A stretch of 38,410 nt of DNA from positions 1 to 38,410 of the forward strand of contig JADLFX010000009.1 of assembly GCA_020849665.1 (NCBI GenBank), in the 5' to 3' direction. The stretch comes from Planctomycetota bacterium. Lineage in GTDB: Bacteria; Planctomycetota; UBA1135; UBA2386. The translations under genes and the position numbers were made by a program. This document shows, in pieces, positions 1 to 10,087 of this stretch. The notes under the pieces were generated by a model. It ran no database searches and was not told the origin of the DNA. It was given only the letters and a program-made list of their open reading frames with translations. Numbering within the stretch: the first letter of the stretch is position 1; each line of letters starts with the position of its first letter.

Positions 1-1
1 C

Positions 2-1561
<1,560 letters not shown>

Positions 1562-1895
1562 GCGCGGAGGGCGGCGCCGGGGTGCGGAACCGCGCGCCCG
1601 GGCCGCCGGCGCGGTTCCGGGCCGACGGCCCCTGCGCCGTTGACGCAGGCGTTACCGAACCTTCGCGGCGGTCGGGATAGAGCGGCGTGGGCCGGTCCCG
1701 CGCTCCGGCCCCGGGCTGGCTCCGGCCCCTCCTTGGAGGAGTCCCCGCCGGCCCCCGTCCAAGCCCCCGCGCGCCAGAATCTCCTTTGGCCCGGCCCCGA
1801 ACTTGCGGAACCTTCGTTCGGAACCGCCGTTCGAGCGCCCCGTTCCTCTGCTCGCCGCTGCTTCCGCACCGGCCCCTCGACCCAGGACTCCCGCG
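1562..1895. other. Non-coding gap between the M28 and macroglobulin genes
   Basis: This stretch of 334 bases has no convincing reading frame. It holds a perfect 11-bp inverted repeat (1585-1595 with 1609-1619), a TTGACG hexamer at 1640-1645 with no well-spaced partner, the string GATAGAG at 1676-1682, a short palindrome CTCCTTGGAG near 1732, and a direct repeat CGGAACC at 1806-1812 and 1819-1825. A weak AGGA at 1884-1887 lies eight bases before the ATG at 1896. It probably carries the terminator of the peptidase gene and the promoter and leader of the macroglobulin gene. Confidence 0.5.
1585..1619 (+). terminator. GC-rich hairpin after the M28 gene
   Basis: Perfect 11-base arms (CGGAACCGCGC and its complement) are separated by a 13-base loop, 23 bases after the stop codon. 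There is no T-run after it, so it is at best a non-classical terminator or RNA 3' end stabiliser. Confidence 0.35.
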
Positions 1896-4800
1896 ATGCA
1901 TGCCGCGCCGCTCCGCCGCCTGATTTCCGTCCTCGCTCTCCTGCTCACCGGCGCCTTCGCATGGGTGCTGGGCCAGTCCCTCAAGGACGGCGAGGAGGCC
2001 CTGATCCAGCGCCGCTACGCCGAGGCGGTGCCACACCTGCGCAAGGCCTACGAGGAGGCCGGCGCCGGCGAGAAGGACCGAGTGCTCCTGCTCCTGGCCC
2101 GCGCGCTGTTCCTGTCGGGGAACAGCGCGGAGGCGGTGGCCGCCTACGAGCGGCTGAGCAGGGAGATCCCGGGATCGAACCTCGCCACCAAGGCCACGTT
2201 CCAGCGCGCGGAGGTCCTGGCCGCCAACCGGCGCTTCCAGGAGGCGGCCGTCCTGTACCGGGACGAGATCGAGCGGCTGGTCGGGATCGGACGCAAGGAG
2301 GAGATCGCGGCGACCTACCTCGGACTGGCCGAGCAGGCCCTCAACCGCGAGCCGGCCGATCACGCACGCGCGGTGCAGTTCTTCGACCTGGCGATCGACC
2401 TCGGGCTCTCGCCCGAGCGGGAACGCTCGGTCAAGCTCCTCGCCGCCGAGGCGCGGCTGAAGAGCAACCAGCTTCCGGACGCGATCCTGCGCTTCCAGCC
2501 CCTGGCCAAGACCCTCACCGTGGAGCAGGGCAGACGCCGGGCGATGCTCGGCCTGGGCCGCGCGCAACTGCGCAGCGGCGAACGCGGCAAGGCCCGCGTC
2601 ACCTTCCAGGACCTGATCGCGCTGGGCAAGGAGGCCGCCGAGGCCGCCGAGGCCGCGTACGAGATCGCGCTCACGTTCCAGGTGCCCACCCCGGCCCCGG
2701 CCGAACTCGACCGCGCGGTGGCGGCGCTGGAGGTCCTGGCGCGCGACTTCCCCAAGCATGAGAAGGCCAGGGTCGCGCCGTTCCTGCTGGCGCAGTGCTA
2801 CCAGCACGTCGGGCGCAGCGAGGCGGCGCTTGCGGCGCTGCTCGCGTTCCTCGAGGTGCCCGGCAACGAGGTCCTTCCCGAGGCGGCGCAGGCGCGCGCG
2901 ATGGTGGGCGACGTGCTCGCCGCGCAGGCCAAGCCCGCGGAGGCGATCGCGGCATGGCGCGCGTACCTGAAGGCGCATCCGGCGCACGCCGAATGGGAGC
3001 GGGTGCAGCGCGCGATCGTGGACACCGAGTACGGCATGGCCCAGGCGGCCTTCGAGCGCGGCAAGGAGGCCGCCGGGGCGGAGCGCTTCGCCGAGGCGCG
3101 CCAGCGCTACGACACGTTCGCGGCCGCGTACCCGCTCGACAGCCGCAACCCGGAGATCCTCTACCAGCTCGGCGAGATGCTGGCCATCGAGGACCGGCAC
3201 GACGCGGCACGCGAGGCGTTCGCCCGCTGCGTGAGCAAGTACCCCAATACCGAGTCCTCCAGCCACGCCCAGTTCCGGATCGGCGAGATCTTCGAGAGCA
3301 AGACCTTCAACTACCTCGAGGCGTTGCGCGCGTACCGCGCCGTCACCTGGGGCTCCTGGGCGGCCCATGCGCAGTCGCGGCTGCAGCGACTGGAGCGCAA
3401 GCACCTGGCGCTGCTCACCGCGCGCACGTACCGCACCGACGAGAAGCCGGTGTTCCAGATCACCTCGCGCAACATCGAGAAGCTGCGCGTGCGCGTGTTC
3501 CGGCTCGACCTGGAGACCTGGTTCCGCGCCACCCACGGGATCGCGGACGTGCGCGCCCTCGACATCGAGGTGATCGAGCCCGACCAGGTCCTGGAGAGCG
3601 TGGTCAAGGACTACAAGCCGTACGAGGAGACGCAGCGCGACCTGGAGATCCCGTTCCGCGAGCCCGGCGCGTACGTGGTGAAGGTCGACGACAAGGAGCT
3701 GGAGGCCACGACCATGGTGGTGGTCAGCGACCTCGCGATGCTCACCAAGACCTCGCGCCACGAACTCCTGGTGTTCGCCCAGAACACCAAGGAGAACCGC
3801 GCGGAGGCCGGCGTGCGCGTCGTGCTCTCCGACGGCGGCAAGGTCCTGGCCGAGGGCGCGACCGACCAGGACGGACTGTGGCGCTTCAAGGGCAAGGAGC
3901 TGCAGACCAGCGATCGCCTCGCCGTGTTCACGGTGAACGCCGCGGGCTCGGGCGCGTCGACGGTGTCGCTGTCCGGCCTCGGCTATGCGCCGGGGCTCAC
4001 GCCCAAGGGCTACCTGTTCACCGATCGCCCGGCCTATCAGCCCGGACAGCTGGTGCACGTGAAGGGGATCGTGCGCGAGGTGAAGGACGGCCTCTACCAG
4101 CTGCCGGCGGCCCAGGGCTACCAGGTGAAGGTGTTCAGCGCCGGCGGCCGGCTCATGCTCAGCCGCGAGGTGGCGTTCACGCCGTTCGGCTCGTTCGCCC
4201 TCGACCTGCCGCTGCCCGCGGGCGCAGAGCTGGGCGAGTGGCGCGTGGCCGTGGACCGCGCCAATGGCGAGGGCGAGACCTTCACCGGCTCGTTCCAGGT
4301 GGCGCGGTACGAGCGGCCGCGCCTCGCCCTGCGCGCCGAGGCCAGGACCCCGGTGGTGTTCCGCGGCGAGCGCCTGCAGGGGCGGATCGTGGCGAAGCAC
4401 TTCTTCGGCGAGCCGGCCGCGGGCAAGACCGTGGCGCTCACGCTCTACCTGCCCGACGGCCGGCAGGTGCCGCACGAGGCGCAGACCAATGCCGCCGGCG
4501 AGGTGCCGTTCGACTTCGACACCAAGGACTTCGCCGAGGAGGCGCTGGCGGTGCTCGACGCGATGGCCGTGGAGGACGGCGCCCGCACGCGGCTCACCGT
4601 GCCGGTGGTGACGACCGAGTTCACCGCAGCGCTGAGCATGCTGCGGCCGGTGTTCCTCACGGGCGAGAACTTCGACGTGACCATCAAGCTCCAGGATCGC
4701 GCCGGCAAGCCGCTGGCCAGGCCGGGCGTGGCGCGCCTCTACCGGATGGAGCGCCGGCACGGCCGGGTGACCGAGGTGGAGAGCGCGCGCAAGGACTTCG

Positions 4801-7800
4801 CCAGCGCGGCGGAGACCGGCGTCGCCACCGTGTCGTTCGCGGCGGACAAGGGCGGAGCCCATCGCGTGCGCATCGAGGCGAAGGACCGCTTCGGCACGCT
4901 GGTCACGGCCGAGCTGGACCTGGAGATCTCCGGCAAGGACGACCAGGTGAAGCTGCGCCTGCTCAGCGACCGTCAGGAGGGCCGCGTGGGGGAGACCCTG
5001 CAGGTCAAGGTCGTGAACCGCGTCGGGCCGCGCCTGGTCCTCGAGACCCTGCAGGGGGATGGCGTCCTGGCATGCAGGCCGCGCATCCTGCCCGAGGGAG
5101 AGTCCACGATCGCGCTGGCGCTCGAGCCGCTGCATGCGCCGAACTTCGCCCTGGGCCTCGCCATGATCGACGGCGACAAGCTCCATCTGGCCGAGCGCGA
5201 CTTCGTCGTCGCGCGCGACCTGCGGGTGAGCGTCGAGGCACCGGCGGCGGCGCAGGCGCCGGGCAGCGAAGTGGAGCTGGTGGTGCGCGCCCTGGACCCC
5301 AGGGGCCAGCCGGTGGAGGGCGAGTTCGCCCTGGCGATGGTCGACGAGGCGCTGCTCGCGGCCTACCCCGAGCAGACCGCGGCGATCGGACCGTTCTTCT
5401 ATGGTCGCCGGCGCGAGACCCAGTTCCGCACGGTGTCGAGCTGCACGTGGTCGTTCCGCGGCGAGGCGCGGCCCGTGCCGCAGGAGATCCTGGCCGAGGA
5501 GCGGCGCCAGGAGGAGCGCAAGAGCGAGAGCCTCCGGGCGCTCTACGCGGAGACCCGCGGGCCCGCGGAGGAGGTGCCACAGGGCCAGGTCGCGGGCGAG
5601 CCCGGCCAGGATGCCTTCACGGGCACGGGGTGGAACCAGGTTCAGGGACTCGGTGGCGGCGGGGCCGCCAAGCTGGGTGGCCGCTCCGCGGCGCGCAACG
5701 CCCCGGGCAGTGCCGGGCCGGCCACGCCCGGCCCCGCGGGGCGGCCCGGCAGCGCGCGGCAGGCGCGGGGCGGCGAGAGCCGGGACAAGAAGCTCGACGA
5801 GCAAGTCCTGAAGGACGCCGAGGGGGCGCAGATCGTGGACTCGATCGAGTCGTCTGGTCTCGGTCAGGACGCCTACTACCTGGGCCGGCCGAAGGGCAAT
5901 CCCGCCTACCGTTTCGCGCCGCCCACCTGGGAGGCGCAGATGGGCCTGCCGATCTCCGGGCTCCTTCCCTTCGCGCTGGATCCGGCCGCGCCACTGGACC
6001 GCCCGCGTACCGACTTCTCCGAGACCGGCGCGTGGCTCTCCGCGGTCGTCACCGGCAAGGACGGCGTGGGCCGCGCCAAGGTCAAGCTGCCGGACAGCAC
6101 CACGGGATTCGCCGTGGTGGCGCGCGGCGTGACCGCCGACACCTACGTGGGCGAAGGCCGTACCGCGCTGCGCACCGTAAAGGAACTCCAGGCCGCGGTC
6201 GTGGCACCTCCCGCGCTGGTCGAGGGCGACCGCACGACCCTGCGCGCCCGCGCCCACAACCTGACCGACCAGGAGGCCTCGATCGCGCTGCGGCTGCACA
6301 CCAAGGCCGGTGAGGCGGCACGCGAGGAAGCCCACTCCCTGGCGGCCAGGCCGCGCCAGGAGGTGGAGCACGGCTTCGCGCTGACGGCCAGCTCGGCCCG
6401 CGACCTCGAGGTGGAGCTCGCCGCCGAGAGCGGCGCGCGCAGGGACGCGGTGCGCCTGACGATCCCGGTCGAGCCGTTCGGCATCGAGATTCGCGACGGC
6501 CACTCGGGATCCACCACGCAGGGCGACGCGTTCACGCTCTCCTTGCCCGAGGGGCGCGAGTACACCCGACTGTGGATGGCGATCGAGCTCGGCACCTCCT
6601 CGGGCGCCGACCTCGTGGCCATGGCGTTGGGCAGCGGCTGGCGGCCCTGGAACTGCGTCCAGGTCGAGTCCACGCACCGGGCCCAGGCCAGCCGGGCCTT
6701 CGCGACCGCGCTGGTGCTGGAGTACCTGGAGCGGGTCGGCACCGGCAACGCCGCCGACCTGGCCCGCCTGAAGAGCGTGCTGCACGCCGCGGTGAACAGC
6801 CTCTCGTCGAGCCAGTTGGCCGACGGCGGCCTGCCATGGATCGGCGTGAAGAGCGCCGACGTGCGCAGCACGGCGCAGTCGGTGCTGGCCCTGGCGCTGG
6901 CGCGCCGGCGCGGGATCGTGGCGGCGCAGGATCCGCTGCACAAGGCGTGCGAGTTCCTGCTGCGCAGCCGCAGCGGCGACGCGCGCGACCGCGCGCATGC
7001 GGCGCTGGCGCTGGCCATGGCCGGACGGGCGCGCTTCGAGGATCTGAACGCGTTGCATCGCCAGCGCGCCACCCTGGACCTCGAGTCGCTCGCGCGGCTC
7101 GGTCTCGCGTTCGTCGCCAGCCAGCGCCAGGACCTGGGGCGCGAAGTCGCCGAGGTGCTGCGCGGCAAGCTGGCGCTCTCGGCCAAGGCCAACTTCGCCA
7201 CGGTCGAGGCGGTCGGGCTGGCCGGCGCGACGCTGCTGCTCCTGGATCCCAAGGACCAGGACGGTGCCCGCGTGGTCGAGTGGCTGCGCGGCCAGCGCCA
7301 GGGCGTGTCGTACGGCACGCCCGAGGCCACGGCCGCGGCGCTGTGGGCCCTGACCGCCGCGGGCGGCACGGAGCGCGGCGCGGCCAGCAACGCCGAGGTC
7401 CGGGTGCGGGTGAACGGCCAGGACCTGGCCACCGCGCCGGACGTGGCGCGCCAGCCGCAGCTGCGCTTCGAGGTGCCCGCGCAGTGGCTGAAGGAACGTG
7501 GCAACCACGTGGAGATCGCCGTGCAGGGGCAGGGCCGCGTGCACTACGCCGCGGTCCTGAACGGGTTCGCCAAGGGCTTCCGGCCCGAGGATCGCAACCA
7601 GCGCCTCGCGCGCGTCGGGCGGAACTACGAGCCGGCGTTCCTGCGCCATGACAACAAGGTGATCCAGCCCGGCTTCAGCACCGTGGCGGGCCGCATCGAG
7701 AGCTTCGTCAATCCAGTGACGGCGCTCGAGGTCGGCAAGGTCGCGCGCGTGACCACCACGCTGCGCATCGCCGACGACATGCGTGCCGCGCTCACCCCGA

Positions 7801-9851
7801 TGGTGGTCGAGGAGCCGATCCCGGCGGGATGCACCGTGCCGCGCGAGTCGATCCAGGGCAGCTTCGACCACGTGGTCGTCGAGCCGCAGCGCCTGACCTT
7901 CTACTACCGCGAGAACCGCGGCTACGACGACGTGCGCTACGAGCTGCAGGCGCGCTTCCCGGGCGAGTACCGGGCCCTGCCCACCAAGGTGTACGGGGCC
8001 GAGCGCCCCGACCTCGTGGCGCACGGCGAGGCGCGCGCGCTGAAGGTGCTGCCGCGCGGCGAGCCGACCCCGGACGCCTACCGGCTCACGCCAGACGAGC
8101 TCTACCAGCTGGGCAAGGCGCTCTACGACGCCGACCGGCTGGAGGAGGCTGGCAAGCACCTCGATGCCCTGCTCAAGGGCTGGAGCCTGCACGAGCACGT
8201 GTTCAAGGACGTCGCGCGCATGATGCTCTTCGTGTCGGTGGCGCGGAAGGACAGCGCCGCCACGGTGCGCTTCTTCGAGGAGCTGAAGGACCGCTTCCCC
8301 GACCTGGTCATCCCCTTCGACAAGATCGTGGCGGTGGCGCGCGCGTACCTCGACCTCGGCGAGTTCGAGCGCGCGCTGATGGTGTTCCGCGCCACGGCCG
8401 AGGCATCGTTCCTGAAGGAGGCGGCGGTGGCCACGACGCTCGAGCAGCTCGGGGAGGTGAAGGCCTCGCTGCGCTTCCTGCGCCGCCTGCTGCTCTCCTA
8501 CCCGGATCTGAACACCATGCGCGGCTCGCTCTACGGCGTCGGCCAGAAGCTCGCCTCGTTGGCCGCGCAGATGCCGGAGGGTACGCCGCCCAACGACAAG
8601 GTCGGCACGCGTGCCGAACTGCGCGCGCAGGCACTGGCGACGCTGCGCGAGTTCCTGGTGCTCTACCCGGACGACTCGATGGCCGAGGAGGTGTCGTTCG
8701 CGTACGCCACCACGTTCCTGGAGGCCCGCGACCACCGCGCCGCCCTGGCCGCCTCCGGGGCGGCGCTCCAGCGCTACCCGGGCACCGTGTTCGAGGACGA
8801 GTTGCTCTACGCCCAGGGCTACTGCCACTTCGTGCTGGGCGAGAAGGAGAAGGCGTTCGCGATCCTGCAGCGCGTGGCCGAGGGCGAGTTCCCGCGGCCG
8901 GGCGGCGGCAAGGGCGCAAGCGAGAACCGCTATCACGCGATCTACCTGCAGGGCCAGATCCACCACGCCCTCGGCGAACCGGAAAAGGCCCTGGCGGCCT
9001 ACGAGAAGGTGAAGGACCGGTTCAGCGACGCGGTCGAGGCCAGCGAGTTCTTCCTGCGCAAGGCGCTGAGTCTGCCCGAGGTGACCACGTTCGCGCTCGC
9101 CGACAAGGTCGAGGTGCCGGTGTCGTACCGCAACGTCAAGGAGGTGGAGGTGAAGGTCTACCGCGTGGACCTGATGCGCCTCTACCTGCTGGAGAAGTCC
9201 CTGAACGACATCCGCGGCGTGCAACTGCACGGCATCCGGCCGTACCAGCAGGCCAAGGTCACCCTCGGCGAGGGCCGCGACTACCGCGCCAAGGAGAAGA
9301 AGCTGGAACTCGAGCTCAAGGATCCGGGCGCCTATCTCGTGGTGGCGCGCGGCGACGACCTGCTGGCCAGCGGCATGGTGCTGCGCAGCGATCTGAAGAT
9401 CGAGACCCAGGAGTCGCTCGACGTGGGTCGCATCCGCGTGAATGTGAAGCGCAATGACGAGTTCCTCGCCGACGCCCACGTGAAGGTGGTGGGTTCGGTG
9501 GACGGTCGGTTCCGCAGCGGCGAGTCGGACCTGCGCGGCGTGTTCGCCGCGGATGCCCTGGTCGGGCAGGCCACGGTGATCGTGAAGAAGGGCGACGAGT
9601 ACGCGTTCTTCCGCGGCACCGGCCTGCACCAACCGGCCGCCGCGCTGCCGCAGATCCAGGCGCGCCAGCAGATCCAGCAGGCCCAGCAGAGGGTGCCGGC
9701 GAGGGTGGTGCCCCAGCAGCAGGTGTTCGACGCCCTCAACCAGAACATCAATCTCAACAGCGACAACCGCGCGCGGCAGATGAACTGGCTGCAGAGCGAG
9801 GTGTTGAACAAGCAGCAGAAAGGCGTCGAGGTCGGCCGCACCAAGGAGTGA
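1896..9851 (+). CDS. Giant alpha-2-macroglobulin family protein with flanking TPR blocks
   Basis: Encodes 2651 residues from ATG 1896. That start is chosen because it opens directly onto a signal peptide (MHAAPLRRLISVLALLLTG, no lipobox Cys) and has a weak AGGA upstream; the frame stays open to 1803. Order of parts, seen in the translation: TPR-like helical repeats (about 30-500); a macroglobulin-like beta domain (about 507-650, with the short string FREPGAYVV); MG2-type segment around 708 (FTDRPAYQPGQ); bait-region domain with VDEALLAAY near 1148; a disordered Gly/Ala/Arg-rich stretch (about 1200-1310); the core A2M segment from about 1375; the thioester-domain helices with Cys1587; a second TPR block (about 2065-2390); a second macroglobulin-like domain (about 2393-2570) resembling the first; and a Gln/Asn-rich tail. 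Bacterial homologues are usually 1500-1900 residues and trap proteases in the periplasm. The thioester CxEQ motif reads CVQV here, so covalent trapping is doubtful. No pbpC neighbour is present. Confidence 0.9.
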   Translation: MHAAPLRRLISVLALLLTGAFAWVLGQSLKDGEEALIQRRYAEAVPHLRKAYEEAGAGEKDRVLLLLARALFLSGNSAEAVAAYERLSREIPGSNLATKATFQRAEVLAANRRFQEAAVLYRDEIERLVGIGRKEEIAATYLGLAEQALNREPADHARAVQFFDLAIDLGLSPERERSVKLLAAEARLKSNQLPDAILRFQPLAKTLTVEQGRRRAMLGLGRAQLRSGERGKARVTFQDLIALGKEAAEAAEAAYEIALTFQVPTPAPAELDRAVAALEVLARDFPKHEKARVAPFLLAQCYQHVGRSEAALAALLAFLEVPGNEVLPEAAQARAMVGDVLAAQAKPAEAIAAWRAYLKAHPAHAEWERVQRAIVDTEYGMAQAAFERGKEAAGAERFAEARQRYDTFAAAYPLDSRNPEILYQLGEMLAIEDRHDAAREAFARCVSKYPNTESSSHAQFRIGEIFESKTFNYLEALRAYRAVTWGSWAAHAQSRLQRLERKHLALLTARTYRTDEKPVFQITSRNIEKLRVRVFRLDLETWFRATHGIADVRALDIEVIEPDQVLESVVKDYKPYEETQRDLEIPFREPGAYVVKVDDKELEATTMVVVSDLAMLTKTSRHELLVFAQNTKENRAEAGVRVVLSDGGKVLAEGATDQDGLWRFKGKELQTSDRLAVFTVNAAGSGASTVSLSGLGYAPGLTPKGYLFTDRPAYQPGQLVHVKGIVREVKDGLYQLPAAQGYQVKVFSAGGRLMLSREVAFTPFGSFALDLPLPAGAELGEWRVAVDRANGEGETFTGSFQVARYERPRLALRAEARTPVVFRGERLQGRIVAKHFFGEPAAGKTVALTLYLPDGRQVPHEAQTNAAGEVPFDFDTKDFAEEALAVLDAMAVEDGARTRLTVPVVTTEFTAALSMLRPVFLTGENFDVTIKLQDRAGKPLARPGVARLYRMERRHGRVTEVESARKDFASAAETGVATVSFAADKGGAHRVRIEAKDRFGTLVTAELDLEISGKDDQVKLRLLSDRQEGRVGETLQVKVVNRVGPRLVLETLQGDGVLACRPRILPEGESTIALALEPLHAPNFALGLAMIDGDKLHLAERDFVVARDLRVSVEAPAAAQAPGSEVELVVRALDPRGQPVEGEFALAMVDEALLAAYPEQTAAIGPFFYGRRRETQFRTVSSCTWSFRGEARPVPQEILAEERRQEERKSESLRALYAETRGPAEEVPQGQVAGEPGQDAFTGTGWNQVQGLGGGGAAKLGGRSAARNAPGSAGPATPGPAGRPGSARQARGGESRDKKLDEQVLKDAEGAQIVDSIESSGLGQDAYYLGRPKGNPAYRFAPPTWEAQMGLPISGLLPFALDPAAPLDRPRTDFSETGAWLSAVVTGKDGVGRAKVKLPDSTTGFAVVARGVTADTYVGEGRTALRTVKELQAAVVAPPALVEGDRTTLRARAHNLTDQEASIALRLHTKAGEAAREEAHSLAARPRQEVEHGFALTASSARDLEVELAAESGARRDAVRLTIPVEPFGIEIRDGHSGSTTQGDAFTLSLPEGREYTRLWMAIELGTSSGADLVAMALGSGWRPWNCVQVESTHRAQASRAFATALVLEYLERVGTGNAADLARLKSVLHAAVNSLSSSQLADGGLPWIGVKSADVRSTAQSVLALALARRRGIVAAQDPLHKACEFLLRSRSGDARDRAHAALALAMAGRARFEDLNALHRQRATLDLESLARLGLAFVASQRQDLGREVAEVLRGKLALSAKANFATVEAVGLAGATLLLLDPKDQDGARVVEWLRGQRQGVSYGTPEATAAALWALTAAGGTERGAASNAEVRVRVNGQDLATAPDVARQPQLRFEVPAQWLKERGNHVEIAVQGQGRVHYAAVLNGFAKGFRPEDRNQRLARVGRNYEPAFLRHDNKVIQPGFSTVAGRIESFVNPVTALEVGKVARVTTTLRIADDMRAALTPMVVEEPIPAGCTVPRESIQGSFDHVVVEPQRLTFYYRENRGYDDVRYELQARFPGEYRALPTKVYGAERPDLVAHGEARALKVLPRGEPTPDAYRLTPDELYQLGKALYDADRLEEAGKHLDALLKGWSLHEHVFKDVARMMLFVSVARKDSAATVRFFEELKDRFPDLVIPFDKIVAVARAYLDLGEFERALMVFRATAEASFLKEAAVATTLEQLGEVKASLRFLRRLLLSYPDLNTMRGSLYGVGQKLASLAAQMPEGTPPNDKVGTRAELRAQALATLREFLVLYPDDSMAEEVSFAYATTFLEARDHRAALAASGAALQRYPGTVFEDELLYAQGYCHFVLGEKEKAFAILQRVAEGEFPRPGGGKGASENRYHAIYLQGQIHHALGEPEKALAAYEKVKDRFSDAVEASEFFLRKALSLPEVTTFALADKVEVPVSYRNVKEVEVKVYRVDLMRLYLLEKSLNDIRGVQLHGIRPYQQAKVTLGEGRDYRAKEKKLELELKDPGAYLVVARGDDLLASGMVLRSDLKIETQESLDVGRIRVNVKRNDEFLADAHVKVVGSVDGRFRSGESDLRGVFAADALVGQATVIVKKGDEYAFFRGTGLHQPAAALPQIQARQQIQQAQQRVPARVVPQQQVFDALNQNINLNSDNRARQMNWLQSEVLNKQQKGVEVGRTKE

Positions 9852-9852
9852 G

Positions 9853-9951
9853 GATCCTGGCCACCAAGATTCGTGAGCCCCTTTCCCAAGGGGGTGCGAG
9901 GCGGCGTGGCCCCTTGGGATGGTGTTTCCTCAAATGTGGGTGGCCAGGATC
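9853..9951. repeat. MITE/REP-like nested inverted repeat
   Basis: Outer 13-bp arms GATCCTGGCCACC (9853-9865) and its exact complement (9939-9951) bound a 99-bp element; with mismatches the arms extend to about 26 bases (to TGAG / CTCA). Inside is a second perfect inverted repeat, CCCAAGGGG (9885-9893) with CCCCTTGGG (9910-9918). It begins two bases after the macroglobulin stop codon and is the only copy I see in the window. I see no target-site duplication. It could act as a large terminator hairpin, a REP/BIME-like element or a non-autonomous transposon remnant. Confidence 0.6.
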
Positions 9952-10087
9952 GGTCCATGGCATGGCGGGTTCCGGCGCGGCATGATCCCCGCGCGATCCG
10001 CCCCACCCCCAGGGCTCGATCGAGCCACTGCTCCTGGAATCTCCCGTCACTCCATCTGTCGACCATCGCTGGCGCCGGTGGACCCCG

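Noticed and set aside
1640..1645. TTGACG as the -35 of the macroglobulin promoter
   Set aside because: No -10-like hexamer lies 16-19 bases downstream; the nearest, GATAGA, is 30 bases away, and the start codon is over 250 bases on.
9640..9850. Gln-rich C-terminus as a repeat expansion or frameshift
   Set aside because: The CAG codons are mixed with others and the frame continues cleanly to a charged end (EVGRTKE); nothing indicates an error.
1896..9851. Macroglobulin as a YfhM-PbpC type system
   Set aside because: No penicillin-binding protein gene is adjacent and the signal peptide has no lipobox, so that pairing is not supported here.
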